Notes: a model not told the origin generated them from the letters alone. A stretch of 64,000 nt of DNA from Pseudoalteromonas arabiensis (GCF_001550155.1 NZ_LRUF01000007.1:62001-126000), one strand, 5' to 3'. Counted from the first letter of the stretch, positions 8,340-17,469 are shown. Program-made: numbers and translations.

Positions 8340-10415
8340 GTGTCGCAAAATTCTTATTCTCTGTCTTTATTAACGCCTACCCCTGTAGCTAAAAAACAAC
8401 CTCATCAACTAACAGCTCATCAATTAACTCGTACTGATAATTACTACTGGATGCGTGATGATGAACGCGAGAATGTAGACGTGTTGGCACATTTACATGC
8501 AGAAAATGAATATTGTGAAAAACAGCTTGCCAGTATTAAACCACTACGAGAAGCGTTATTTAACGAACTAAAAGGGCAGATAGTTAAGGATGATAATACC
8601 TTTCCTGTAAAGGATGGCCAGTTCTGGTATCACTCAGAAGTTCGTGGTGATGATGAATATGCGCGCCATTACCGAAGTCGTTCAATTGAAGCCCGTGACA
8701 AGCAGTTATTGTTAGATGTAAACCAACTAGCCAGTGATTATGAGTTTTATGAACTAGGTGAAGTCGCAATTAGTCCTGATGAGCAATTACTTGCTTATTC
8801 TGAAGATACCGAAGGCCGCTGTATTTACACCGCGCGTTTTAAAAATATTGCCAATGGCGAAGTATTCAGCGATGTACTTGAAAACACAGAAGGGCAAATT
8901 GTTTGGGCTAACGACAGTAAAACAGTTTTTTATGTGAAAAAAGACCTACAAACTTTATTGGGTTTTCAGGTGTATCGCCATGTTTTAGGCACCCCACAAA
9001 CCGATGATGTTTTAGTGTATGAAGAACAGGATAAAAGCTTTTTTCTAGGACTTGGCAAAAGTCGAGATGAAAGCTTAATTATTATTGATCTGGCTACGAC
9101 TGAAACGAACGATACTTGGGTACTTGATGCTAACAATCCCGAGGGGGAGTTCAGCGCGTTAATGCCGCGTGAAGAAGGCCATGAATTTGATGTTGATAAG
9201 CTTGGCGATACTTTTTATATAGTCACAAATTGGCAAGCCAAAAACTTCCGTTTAATGACTGCCACAACCGACACAATTGCTACAAAAGAACAGTGGCAGG
9301 AGCATACTGCGCACCGTGATAATGTGTTATTGGAAGGGGTCGAAATATTCAATGACTATCTTATTTTAACTGAGCGAGAGCTTGGTCAAACCCGCTTTGT
9401 GGTTGTTGATAAGCAGGAAGAGCGACTCACATTAGAGTTTGATGACCCTTGTTATTATGCTGCAATAGCGATGAATCCTGAGCCTAACACTCGCTCTGCA
9501 CGTATTTATTACTCAAGTCTAACAACACCAGGTTCATTGTATGATGTTGATTTAAAAACGGGCAACAAAACGTTATTAAAACAACAGCAAGTACTTGGTG
9601 AATTTGACCCAGAGCACTATCGTTCAGAACGACTAATGATCACCGTAAGAGATGGTGAGCAAGTACCAGTGTCATTGGTGTATCGTATTGATAAATTCAA
9701 TCAAGATGGCTCTAACCCTTTGTTGCAATATGGGTATGGTGCTTATGGCGTTACCACGGATCCGAGTTTTTCTAGTTGTTTATTGAGCCTGCTTGATCGT
9801 GGTTTTGTTTATGCCATTGCCCATATTCGTGGCGGTGAAATGCTAGGTCGTCATTGGTATGAACAAGGTAAAAAACAGCATAAACAAAATAGCTTTAACG
9901 ATTTTATTGATGTTACTCGCTCACTCACTGAGCAAGGCTATGCACATCCACAGAAGGTGTTTGCCTCAGGGGGAAGTGCTGGCGGTTTATTAATGGGGGC
10001 TGTGGTAAATCAAGCACCAGAGCTTTATTTAGGCGTGGGCTGTCACGTACCTTTTTTAGATGTGCTGACAACCATGCTTGATGAGAGTATTCCTCTTACA
10101 ACGAATGAGTATGATGAGTGGGGTAACCCAAATGATCCCGACTTTTACGAAGTCATTAACGCTTATTCCCCATACGATAATATTACGGCTCAAGCCTACC
10201 CAAATATATTAGTAACGACGGGTTTTCATGACTCGCAAGTACAATACTGGGAGCCGATGAAATGGGTTGCGAAACTGCGTGAGATAAAAACAGACGACAA
10301 TATTGTTGTGTTTAAAACGGATATGGATGCCGGACACGGAGGCGCTTCTGGACGCTTTAAAAGCCTTGAAGAGAAAGCGCTTGAAATGGCCTTTTTTATG
10401 GCTCTATTAGGTTGA
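8340..10415 (+). CDS. ptrB: Oligopeptidase B (S9A prolyl-oligopeptidase family)
   Basis: Cytoplasmic serine oligopeptidase cleaving short peptides after basic residues. The N-terminal signature PVAKKQPHQLT...DNYYWMRDDER is typical of oligopeptidase B, a beta-propeller follows, and the C-terminal alpha/beta-hydrolase domain carries the triad. From start 8340 these are Ser about 545 (GGSAGG), Asp about 631 (GFHDSQVQYW) and His about 666 (GHGG). Length is about 691 residues. The frame is open back to a GTG at 8280, but that start lies inside the preceding terminator. GTG 8340, giving MSQNSYSLSLLTPTPVAKK, fits the family best, although its ribosome-binding site is weak. Monocistronic. Confidence 0.88.
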   Translation: MSQNSYSLSLLTPTPVAKKQPHQLTAHQLTRTDNYYWMRDDERENVDVLAHLHAENEYCEKQLASIKPLREALFNELKGQIVKDDNTFPVKDGQFWYHSEVRGDDEYARHYRSRSIEARDKQLLLDVNQLASDYEFYELGEVAISPDEQLLAYSEDTEGRCIYTARFKNIANGEVFSDVLENTEGQIVWANDSKTVFYVKKDLQTLLGFQVYRHVLGTPQTDDVLVYEEQDKSFFLGLGKSRDESLIIIDLATTETNDTWVLDANNPEGEFSALMPREEGHEFDVDKLGDTFYIVTNWQAKNFRLMTATTDTIATKEQWQEHTAHRDNVLLEGVEIFNDYLILTERELGQTRFVVVDKQEERLTLEFDDPCYYAAIAMNPEPNTRSARIYYSSLTTPGSLYDVDLKTGNKTLLKQQQVLGEFDPEHYRSERLMITVRDGEQVPVSLVYRIDKFNQDGSNPLLQYGYGAYGVTTDPSFSSCLLSLLDRGFVYAIAHIRGGEMLGRHWYEQGKKQHKQNSFNDFIDVTRSLTEQGYAHPQKVFASGGSAGGLLMGAVVNQAPELYLGVGCHVPFLDVLTTMLDESIPLTTNEYDEWGNPNDPDFYEVINAYSPYDNITAQAYPNILVTTGFHDSQVQYWEPMKWVAKLREIKTDDNIVVFKTDMDAGHGGASGRFKSLEEKALEMAFFMALLG

Positions 10416-10471
10416 AAATAACCATTTTAAAGCTAATATTACCTTAAACGTAGTAAGAGTGATGTTTGGTT

Positions 10472-10882
10472 ATGTTTAAGCCCCATGGGGAGTGGTTTTA
10501 TAAAATAAGCCCTCCTTGCGTATTTATTGAGTTTAGAGGCTGTGTTAATAAAGAGGCGTTTGTTGACTTCACGAATAAAATAGCAGACGAAATAACAGGC
10601 AACTCAATAAAAAACCTTCATCATTTAATAATAAATGTTAAGCAGTTTGAATTAGCCACCGCAGAAAGCGTTCATATAGCAAAAGCTTATTTTGAAACGG
10701 TTAAATCACGTGGCTATAAACAAGTTGATTATGTGGCACCTAATAGTGTGGCTCAAAGTTTGATAGAGTCTGTGTGGAAAGACAGTGGACTCAGGGTGAC
10801 CTTTCATAAAGATATAAATAGCTTCCTTGAAATTAATCCGCAGTGTGAAGAAATGCGAGCTTGGTTAGAGTCAGCAACATAA
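10472..10882 (+). CDS. Small conserved protein, possibly SpoIIAA/STAS-like
   Basis: A 136-residue soluble protein of unknown function. The alternation FIEFRGCVNKEAFVDFTNKI...LHHLIINVKQFELA...AKAYFETVKSRGYKQVDYVAP looks like a beta-alpha-beta fold of the SpoIIAA/STAS type, but no catalytic or phosphorylated residue can be assigned. ATG 10472 is the likely start; an in-frame TTG at 10466 with AAGAG six bases upstream is the alternative. It lies between oligopeptidase B and the LytTR regulator, whose gene runs convergently. Confidence 0.6.
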   Translation: MFKPHGEWFYKISPPCVFIEFRGCVNKEAFVDFTNKIADEITGNSIKNLHHLIINVKQFELATAESVHIAKAYFETVKSRGYKQVDYVAPNSVAQSLIESVWKDSGLRVTFHKDINSFLEINPQCEEMRAWLESAT

Positions 10883-10946
10883 ACTATAAGCCTGCCCATT
10901 TGGGTTTTTATTAAATGAGCTTGCAAAGTACCCAATAGGTTATTGC

Positions 10947-11678
10947 TCAGATCCCCAAAATACCTTCTAGATTCATTTTAAAACGGCGCGATAAATTTAA
11001 AATCGCGTTGCTTTTTAAAATGACTTTATAATCACCACAGTCGGTCGGTATCAACTCACTGATTGCTTTTTTACGAACTAAAGTAGAGCGATGAATACGA
11101 ATAAACCCCTTACTTGCCAGCTTCTCTGTTAAGTTTTTCATCGTTTCGCGGTGTAATATTGGGCGAGGACTATCTTGGCAATGCAACTCTACATAGTTAC
11201 CAGCTCCATTTATCCATACGATTTCTTCAATATCAACAAGCCTCACTTTGCCTACATCTCGGACGATTAAATAGGAGTTTTCTTGTTCTTGTACGTGTTC
11301 TTGATGATGTGCGCTGGCAAGGGGGCATAAATGAATAAGCTTCTCAAAACACTGATTTATCCGCATAGAATTTGCAGTTGTAAGTATAAAGTCAATAGCA
11401 CCTATTTCATAAGCTAAGTTAGCTAATTGCGCCGAATCAGCAACAATAACAAGCTTTAAATGCTTGGCAAGCTCTGTTAGTTGTAGCAACTCAAGAGAGC
11501 TAGGCGATGAATTGAGTTGATAAAAAGCAACGTGAGTATTTTCAAAATTAAAACTGCTCATTTCATTAATGACAGTAATGGAGTGAAAACTATGGTGCCG
11601 TGTTATTGCGCTTTCAAGCATTTTTGCAAATTGCGGCTCTGCGATATGTATTATGCTGTTAAATAAAATGCTTTGCAT
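10947..11678 (-). CDS. LytTR-family transcription regulator with degenerate receiver domain
   Basis: Residues about 135-243 form a LytTR DNA-binding domain (VRLVDIEEIVWINGAGNYVELHC...GFIRIHRSTLVRKKAISEL). The N-terminal 120 residues have receiver-like length and beta/alpha pattern but lack the acidic pocket after strand 1 (IIHIAEPQ) and the phospho-acceptor Asp (HVAFYQLN where an aspartate-ended strand 3 is expected). Phosphorelay control is therefore unlikely. The gene is transcribed divergently from the TonB receptor at 11895. The shared region holds a 21-bp-spaced direct repeat of the kind LytTR proteins bind, so control of that receptor is the natural inference. Confidence 0.85.
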   Translation of the reverse strand: MQSILFNSIIHIAEPQFAKMLESAITRHHSFHSITVINEMSSFNFENTHVAFYQLNSSPSSLELLQLTELAKHLKLVIVADSAQLANLAYEIGAIDFILTTANSMRINQCFEKLIHLCPLASAHHQEHVQEQENSYLIVRDVGKVRLVDIEEIVWINGAGNYVELHCQDSPRPILHRETMKNLTEKLASKGFIRIHRSTLVRKKAISELIPTDCGDYKVILKSNAILNLSRRFKMNLEGILGI

Positions 11679-11777
11679 TGTAGCTCCGAATGTAGCGTAC
11701 CTGTTAAAAACAATAAGACCGTGTCTGTTCCTATTTTTTATTCAAATTATTTTACAATTTAGTTGTCCCTCAAAATA

Positions 11778-11808
11778 TTCCGCTTATCCCTAATTTTAAT
11801 CCGCTTAC
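11778..11808. promoter_or_regulatory. Direct repeat, candidate LytTR regulator binding site
   Basis: TCCGCTTA occurs at 11779-11786 and again at 11800-11807, start-to-start distance 21 bp, in the divergent region between the LytTR gene and the TonB receptor gene. LytTR proteins typically bind two direct repeats of about 9-10 bp on one helix face, two turns apart. Assignment to this regulator is inferred from position and spacing. Confidence 0.5.
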
Positions 11809-11894
11809 AAAATGCAGCTATCTGAAATGCATAAAGCCCAATAATGTGGCGAGCTGTAACTAAGTGGTTACAAATAATTTTCAGGGGAATTACC

Positions 11895-14825
11895 ATGATA
11901 AAAAACGAAAAAAATCCACGTCCATTATTTGTCTATTCTGCAATTGCGATGGCAATGATGGGAGGCGTGTCGGTAAATGCGGTGGCACAGGATGAAGAAT
12001 TAGAAAAGGTTGAGCGTATTCAAGTGACAGGGTCGCGAATTCGCTCTGCAGAAGCTATGTCTTCAGCCCCTATTCAAGTTGTTGATAGCTCGGCTATTGA
12101 TGCTTCAGGTTCATTAAACATTCAAGACTTATTACTTGAAAACCCAGCATTTGGTACACCGGCAATTAGTCGTACAAACTCAAACTTCAATACTTCAAGT
12201 GCAGGTGTTGCGACGGTAGATTTACGTAACTTAGGCTCGAACAGAACGCTTGTACTTGTGAATGGCCGACGTTATGTTGCCGGTGTTCCTGGTAGCTCAG
12301 CCGTTGATTTAAATACCATACCAAGTCAGTTTATTGAACGTGTTGAAATTATGACTGGTGGTGCATCGTCGGTGTATGGTTCTGATGCTGTAGCGGGTGT
12401 AGTTAACTTTGTCCTTAAAGATGATTTTGAAGGAATAGAGTTTGAAGGCCAGTATGGTGAGTCTAAAGAAGGGGATGATCAATCTAGACAATTCTCAGTG
12501 ACTTCTGGCTTTAGTGGCTTGGATGATAAAGGGAAAGTAATGTTTCACCTAGGTTATTCTGACCAAGGTGGTGTTTTTGCTCGAGACCGTTCACGTTCTT
12601 CTGTTGACCAAATTGCTCAAATTGCTTTTGAAAATAGCGAAACAGGACAAGCGAGTGATATTTTTGAAGCTGTACGTCCATTTTTCTCATCGTTTCCTCC
12701 ACAGGGACGATTTGATGCGGGTGACACGCGCTTTACGTATAACAGCAACAACGTCTTACAAGACTCATTCAGCACCAATGGTGGTGACGGTGTTGAAGCA
12801 AATGGCTTTAACCGAAATGGTGTAAGGGCACTCGCAATTCCTACAGAGCGTTACTTGTTTGCATCTAACGGCAGCTACGATATTACCGATAAACATACGT
12901 TCTTTTTTGAAGGTACATATGCATCAACATCAACTCAGTCTGAGCTAGAACCTTTTCCTTTTGCTTCAGATGATATTTATGCTAACGGGCGTGTTCCTAT
13001 CGAATTTTTGGTTAATGATGAGCTACTGCGTAATGCATTTGTACCGGATGAAATCTATAACGCAGCAACAGACACTGATGGTGATGGCTTAAGAGATATT
13101 TTCTTTGCAAAACGACTCTCTGATATTGGTAACCGTGGCGCACGAGCTGAGCGTGATACTTTCAGACTAGCAGTTGGTTTCCAAGGTGAAATTAACGATA
13201 GTTGGTTTTATGACACCTACTATGTATACGGTAAAACAAAAGAAGCGCAGCTTTCTAGTGGTTTAGTTAATGTACAAAGCTTTCGCCGAGGTTTAGAGGC
13301 TGTTATTGATAGCCAAGATTTAGACAATGATGGAATTACCAACGAAGCAATTTGTTTGGATGCTACTGCGAGAAGCTTTAATTGTGCTCCAGTCAATATT
13401 TTTGGTTTTAACTCTATGTCGCAAAGTGCAATAGACTTTGTTCGAGCGCCAAGCATGTTGTCGACTTCTGTAGAGCAAGAGATTATCGGTGGTAATATCA
13501 CTGGTGATTTATTTGAATTACCTGCAGGTATGGTCGGTATTGCAGCAGGTTTTGAATATCGTGAAGAGTTCTCACGTAGTGAGTTTGATGCACTACAACA
13601 AGCTGGCTTAAATGCAGGTAATGCAATTCCTGCTACAGAAGGTGAGTTTGATGTAACAGAGTATTATGTAGAGGCTAATATTCCAGTACTTGAGTCTGTT
13701 ACCATGAATGCAGCAATTCGTTTGTCTGATTATTCAACAGTAGGAAACACAGAAAGTTGGAATGTGGGTGTTGATTGGGAAGTTACTGAGGATTTACGTC
13801 TTCGTGCAACACGTGCTCGTTCTACTCGTGCCCCTAATATTGATGAACTATTTTCACCGCCTTCTCAAACTTTCCCTAGTGGCTTAAATGATCCTTGTGT
13901 AGGTGTCTCTAGTACGGGTGATGGTGCTCTGGGTGATGCGTGTCGTGCCGATGTTGGTATTGCAAATAACATCGCGACAAATGGTGAGTTTACGCTAAAC
14001 CAGTCAGATTTACAGGGTATCAGTGGTTTCAATCGAGGTAATCCTGATTTAAAAGAGGAAGTGGGTGATTCCGTAACCGTGGGTGTAGTGTTTACACCTG
14101 AAAGCTTAATCTCTGGCTTAGATATCACAATCGACTATTTTGACATTGAAGTCACGGATGCGATTGTTTCTACACCACGCCAATTTATACTTTCGCAGTG
14201 TTATGGTGGCGGTGACGACAGCTTCTGTAACTTTATTACTCGTCGCAGTACAGCAGCAGGTAATAACAGTGCTGGCTCACTTGAGTTTATTGACAGTGGA
14301 GTATCAAATAGTGGTGGCTTAGGTACTGAAGGGGTTGATTTGACCTTAACTTACTCTCGCGACATCGGTCCTGGTCAATTCAGAACGCGTTTAGCGTATA
14401 CTTACCTAATTGATGGTTACACAATTCCACTACCGGGTGCCGATAAAGATGAGTTTGCTGGTGAAGTAGGCTCTTCTGAGCATAAGGCTAACTGGAACTT
14501 TGGCTACAAGTATAATGATTTTGACTTTAATTGGAGCTTAACATTTATTGGTGATGCTGCTTTTGATGATCAATTCTTAAATTCGTTTGATAACATTCCT
14601 GCAGGGTCTGTAGGGGTTGGTTCCGTTACTTACCATGATGTTCAGGCAAGTTATCATATAACTGACTCAATAGAGTTGTATGCAGGTGCAAATAACTTAT
14701 TTGATAAAGAACCACCACGTATCATTTCAGGTGTAACTGGTTCAGACACCGGCGCTGAAACTGATGCAGGTACGTATGATCCTATCGGTCGAACTGTCTA
14801 TGTAGGTTTTAGAAGTAAGTTTTAA
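11895..14825 (+). CDS. TonB-dependent outer-membrane receptor
   Basis: A 976-residue receptor. Signal peptide with ALA-type site near MMGGVSVNAVAQ. TonB box and plug follow: VERIQVTGSRIRSAEAMSS, then VDLRNLGSNRTLVLVNGRR, then IPSQFIERVEIMTGGASSVYGSDAVAGVVNF. A long beta-barrel ends in VYVGFRSKF with the C-terminal aromatic residue typical of outer-membrane barrels. I choose ATG 11895 over the upstream ATG 11844 because AGGGGAA precedes it and the signal peptide starts there. The family takes up oligosaccharides, peptides or other large substrates in Alteromonadales; the ligand cannot be read from sequence. No substrate-processing genes are adjacent. The divergent LytTR regulator probably controls it. 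Confidence 0.92.
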   Translation: MIKNEKNPRPLFVYSAIAMAMMGGVSVNAVAQDEELEKVERIQVTGSRIRSAEAMSSAPIQVVDSSAIDASGSLNIQDLLLENPAFGTPAISRTNSNFNTSSAGVATVDLRNLGSNRTLVLVNGRRYVAGVPGSSAVDLNTIPSQFIERVEIMTGGASSVYGSDAVAGVVNFVLKDDFEGIEFEGQYGESKEGDDQSRQFSVTSGFSGLDDKGKVMFHLGYSDQGGVFARDRSRSSVDQIAQIAFENSETGQASDIFEAVRPFFSSFPPQGRFDAGDTRFTYNSNNVLQDSFSTNGGDGVEANGFNRNGVRALAIPTERYLFASNGSYDITDKHTFFFEGTYASTSTQSELEPFPFASDDIYANGRVPIEFLVNDELLRNAFVPDEIYNAATDTDGDGLRDIFFAKRLSDIGNRGARAERDTFRLAVGFQGEINDSWFYDTYYVYGKTKEAQLSSGLVNVQSFRRGLEAVIDSQDLDNDGITNEAICLDATARSFNCAPVNIFGFNSMSQSAIDFVRAPSMLSTSVEQEIIGGNITGDLFELPAGMVGIAAGFEYREEFSRSEFDALQQAGLNAGNAIPATEGEFDVTEYYVEANIPVLESVTMNAAIRLSDYSTVGNTESWNVGVDWEVTEDLRLRATRARSTRAPNIDELFSPPSQTFPSGLNDPCVGVSSTGDGALGDACRADVGIANNIATNGEFTLNQSDLQGISGFNRGNPDLKEEVGDSVTVGVVFTPESLISGLDITIDYFDIEVTDAIVSTPRQFILSQCYGGGDDSFCNFITRRSTAAGNNSAGSLEFIDSGVSNSGGLGTEGVDLTLTYSRDIGPGQFRTRLAYTYLIDGYTIPLPGADKDEFAGEVGSSEHKANWNFGYKYNDFDFNWSLTFIGDAAFDDQFLNSFDNIPAGSVGVGSVTYHDVQASYHITDSIELYAGANNLFDKEPPRIISGVTGSDTGAETDAGTYDPIGRTVYVGFRSKF

Positions 14826-14850
14826 ATAAGTGATTTAATGCCACTTATAC

Positions 14851-14972
14851 CAATAAAAACGCCACTGATAACAGTGGCGTTGTTGTATCGAATAAGAGGC
14901 TTTAATGTAGATCATGAATCGCTTGTTGTTTAACGATTTTCCCTACGTAAAGCCCTCTTTTGAGGGCTTTTT
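14851..14972. repeat. Duplicated intergenic element, copy 1
   Basis: About 122 bp shared with 15137-15257. Common parts in order are a perfect hairpin ACGCCACT...AGTGGCGT, then GTTGTTGTAT, then TAATGTAGA, then CTACG, then a GCCCTC...GAGGGC hairpin with a T-run. Read on the plus strand the last hairpin is a terminator for the TonB receptor gene; on the minus strand the first hairpin is one (AGTGGCGT then TTTTTA). Conservation of the about 60 bp between hairpins suggests more than a terminator, perhaps a small RNA or a dispersed repeat. Confidence 0.7.
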
Positions 14973-14974
14973 AT
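14949..14974 (+). terminator. Terminator downstream of the TonB receptor gene
   Basis: AAAGCCCTC, TTTT and GAGGGCTTTTTA form a stem with T-run, the right half of copy 1 of the duplicated element. Confidence 0.8.
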
Positions 14975-15136
14975 TTGCTCAAAGCGACTCTATAAATACT
15001 CATGCTTACTTAATGTCATTAAGTCATATGAATGATGGCTAATTCATATTTACAAGTTATTTGGTCATCCAGTCTGATTTAAAAAGGATATAGCTAGCAG
15101 GCTAAAATGCGCTTTATAAATGCAACCCGTTAAGCC

Positions 15137-15257
15137 CAATAAAAACGCCACTAATAACAGTGGCGTTGTTGTATTGATACTCAGAGTCTAATGTAGAAAA
15201 TGAGTTATTCGTTATTTAACTATATTTCCTACGCAAGCCCTCCTAGAGGGCTTTTAT
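15137..15257. repeat. Duplicated intergenic element, copy 2
   Basis: Second copy of the 14851-14972 element, same orientation, about 286 bp away. Both terminal hairpins are kept while the interior has diverged moderately. It ends just outside the dps stop codon, so on the minus strand it lies directly downstream of dps; its ACGCCACT hairpin with TTTTTA is then a plausible dps terminator. The 164 bp between the copies shows no gene that I can support. Confidence 0.7.
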
Positions 15258-15259
15258 AC

Positions 15260-15733
15260 TTAACCTAGGTAAGATTTTAGCATCCAAACTAGCTTCTCTT
15301 GCTCTTTAATGTAGTCACTCATCAGCGCCGCAGAGCCTTCATCATCAGCATCACCTGCTTGAGATAAAATATCGCGTTGCATTTGAATGAGTGTACTGTA
15401 GCCTGCTAGTAAGTTTTCTACTGCAGCAGTGCCTTCAGTAATATTTTTTGCTTCGCTTATCTTACTTGCTTCAATGTACTCTGAAAATGCGTGTACTGGT
15501 GTGCCGCCTAAAGTCAGAATACGCTCCGCAATTTCATCAACTTTTTCAAGTAATAAGTTATAAATTTCTTCAAACTTAAGGTGTAATTCAAAAAAGTTAC
15601 GACCTTTGATATTCCAATGAAAGCCACGTGCGTTCATGTATTGAATTTGGTAGCAGCTTAATAAAGAGTTTAGTGACTTTACGATATCTTCACTTTTTGC
15701 GCTGTTTAAACCAATTGCATTTACCTGTGACAT
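15260..15733 (-). CDS. dps: Dps-family ferritin-like protein
   Basis: A 157-residue member of the Dps/miniferritin family, which oxidises and stores iron with peroxide and protects DNA in starvation and oxidative stress. The inter-subunit ferroxidase signature is visible: His in NARGFHWNIKGRNFFELHLKFEEIY, with Asp/Glu in the following LLEKVDEIAERILTLGG. Length matches the family. AAGGAG precedes the ATG at 15733. The upstream region holds a TGATAG-N7-CTATCA palindrome compatible with an OxyR half-site. Monocistronic. Confidence 0.93.
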   Translation of the reverse strand: MSQVNAIGLNSAKSEDIVKSLNSLLSCYQIQYMNARGFHWNIKGRNFFELHLKFEEIYNLLLEKVDEIAERILTLGGTPVHAFSEYIEASKISEAKNITEGTAAVENLLAGYSTLIQMQRDILSQAGDADDEGSAALMSDYIKEQEKLVWMLKSYLG

Positions 15734-15841
15734 AGATTGCTCCTTAAAAATAGCTGTTAATATTTTACTTTACTTGCTAGTGCGTGAGATTAAGTATTAG
15801 CCATTTCCAGTAATCTGTAAAATGGTTTAATTCGAACATGG

Positions 15842-15860
15842 TGATAGTTTAAACCTATCA
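15842..15860. promoter_or_regulatory. Palindrome upstream of dps, OxyR-like half operator
   Basis: TGATAG, seven bases, CTATCA: a near-perfect 19-bp palindrome about 110 bp before the dps start. ATAG-N7-CTAT is the OxyR half-operator pattern, but the second half expected at the same spacing is missing on either side. The rest of the 371-bp gap between dps and the small membrane protein shows nothing else I can assign. Confidence 0.35.
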
Positions 15861-16104
15861 ATGGCTGTTTTAGTTAATTTTCACACTATCAAATAAGATT
15901 GGACGACCTATTACATAGGTTTGGGGCGAGAGAGCAAAAAATCTACCTAAATGCGTGATTATTTTAAAATAAGGCAGATAACATGATCTAAAACAAGGTT
16001 TGGATTGGCAAGCAACTAGTCTGATTTAGAAATTGATTTAGGTCAAAAAAACAACATTTCAGAAGCGCATAATGAGTTTACCGCATTTATTTAGGAGAAG
16101 AAAA

Positions 16105-16314
16105 ATGGACGGTAAAACAGTGAAAGAAAACAAAGCTGAAATAGTGGTTGTTGTGATTGCATTACTTGCTTTTGTTATTGGTTTAGTAGGGCATTTAGCA
16201 GGTGCTAGCTTTGCAAATTTTGATACCTTTGGCTATATCGCTGCGCCTATCCCGCTTATTCTGGGTATTATCGTATTGATTTCATACAAAGTGGCAGCAA
16301 GTGCTGAAAAATAA
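16105..16314 (+). CDS. Small membrane protein with two transmembrane helices
   Basis: A 69-residue protein. A charged start (MDGKTVKENKAE) is followed by two hydrophobic helices at about 13-33 (IVVVVIALLAFVIGLVGHLAG) and 43-62 (AAPIPLILGIIVLISYKVA). An in-frame ATG lies upstream at 16072, but TTAGGAGAAG six bases before 16105 clearly marks the start. Function unknown. The convergent hydrolase gene ends eight bases downstream, so expression is independent. Confidence 0.75.
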   Translation: MDGKTVKENKAEIVVVVIALLAFVIGLVGHLAGASFANFDTFGYIAAPIPLILGIIVLISYKVAASAEK

Positions 16315-16321
16315 GGCGCAA

Positions 16322-16924
16322 TTAGTCTTTGTTGATAAGCTTTATAATGTAATCCATTACTTGGCGTGAGTAGATCATACTGGTGTGACTTAAATGAAAC
16401 ACCTTGTGCTCTGCCATGCCATTGAGCTTGGTTTCATCTATTAGCACTGTGCCATCAGAGACACTGCCTTTAGAAATTAATGGCATGAGCCCTATAGGTA
16501 AATCCCCAGCGATACTGTAAAGCTTTGCTTTAAATGGCCAGTCGCCGTTTTCAGACAATAAAAACTCGACACTATTTTTAAGTAGCATATCGAACCCTTT
16601 TTGCTGCATCTGTTTAGCAATATGGCTGCCTTTGTGTGGAGTGCCGAGCGTAATAACTTTTTCTACATAGTTGCTTTGCGAAGAATTCGCTTCAAGGTAA
16701 GCGCGTGCGATGAGCCCCCCCAAAGAGTGACACACCATGGCTGTTGGTTTGTCGCCAATGAAGTGATCAATCTTATCAAAAATAGCTGCTCTATTAGGGG
16801 ATAGCGTGTTGTAGGTCAAATTAAGTATTTTTAACCCAGACTTTTCAAGGCGTGTACACAAGGGGCGCATGACAAAACCTGACATATAAAGTCCATGTAA
16901 CACTACAACTTGTCTAATTGCCAT
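16322..16924 (-). CDS. Alpha/beta-hydrolase, lipase-like (PGAP1/EstA type)
   Basis: A 200-residue serine hydrolase. The oxyanion-side motif VVLHGLYMSG sits at the N-terminus, the nucleophile elbow is CHSLGG (Ser near residue 86), and the terminal His is probably in VFHLSHTSMIY. The short cap-less architecture resembles triacylglycerol-lipase-like or PGAP1-like hydrolases. No signal peptide, so presumably cytoplasmic. It lies nine bases downstream of the yaeQ-like gene on the same strand, so the two form an operon. Substrate unknown. Confidence 0.82.
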   Translation of the reverse strand: MAIRQVVVLHGLYMSGFVMRPLCTRLEKSGLKILNLTYNTLSPNRAAIFDKIDHFIGDKPTAMVCHSLGGLIARAYLEANSSQSNYVEKVITLGTPHKGSHIAKQMQQKGFDMLLKNSVEFLLSENGDWPFKAKLYSIAGDLPIGLMPLISKGSVSDGTVLIDETKLNGMAEHKVFHLSHTSMIYSRQVMDYIIKLINKD

Positions 16925-16932
16925 CGCATACC

Positions 16933-17469
16933 TTACATCAATTGCTGAGGTTTAATTTCAATATTTGCTGTATCTGAGCTAACCCATACTTCACCATCTT
17001 GAATAGTGATTGTGAGCTTAATATTACGATCTGCCAGTGCAGCTAATGCCTGAGTCGCGGCATAATCGAGACTAAAAATACTTAAGTTTTTAAAATCATA
17101 CAACTTAGGTTGATGCTTTTGCCACCAAATAGTTTGGTTATTCTCGCCGTAAGTATACAAAACAACCTGTTTGGCTTTATTGCAGGCTTTTTTCAGACGT
17201 TTTTCATCAGGTAAGCCGAGCTCAATCCAAAGCTCAATTTCTTCGCTGTAGTTTACGTGCCAAAGCTCGGGCTCATCATCAGCGCATAAGCCTTTGGTGA
17301 ACTCTAAACCTTCACGGGCATTTAGCGCAAAAGCGAGTAAGCGGATCATCAGCCTTTGCTCGGTCTCTGATGGATGCTGTGCAAGGGTTAGATTGAAATC
17401 TTGATAAAGGTGGCGGTCCATATCGCTTAGCGATATTTGTGCTTTGATAATAGTTGATTTAAGAGCCAT
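16933..17469 (-). CDS. yaeQ: YaeQ family protein
   Basis: A 178-residue protein with the features of the YaeQ family: ALKSTIIKAQISLSDMDRHLYQDFNLTLAQHPSETEQRLMIRLLAFAL at the start, then ELWIELGLPDEKRLKKACNKAKQVVLYTYG and a C-terminal beta region. The fold is a variant of the PD-(D/E)XK nuclease superfamily, and in E. coli the gene is linked to suppression of rfaH defects. The precise biochemical role is not established. First gene of a two-gene operon with the hydrolase; divergent from the ylqF-like GTPase. Confidence 0.88.
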   Translation of the reverse strand: MALKSTIIKAQISLSDMDRHLYQDFNLTLAQHPSETEQRLMIRLLAFALNAREGLEFTKGLCADDEPELWHVNYSEEIELWIELGLPDEKRLKKACNKAKQVVLYTYGENNQTIWWQKHQPKLYDFKNLSIFSLDYAATQALAALADRNIKLTITIQDGEVWVSSDTANIEIKPQQLM

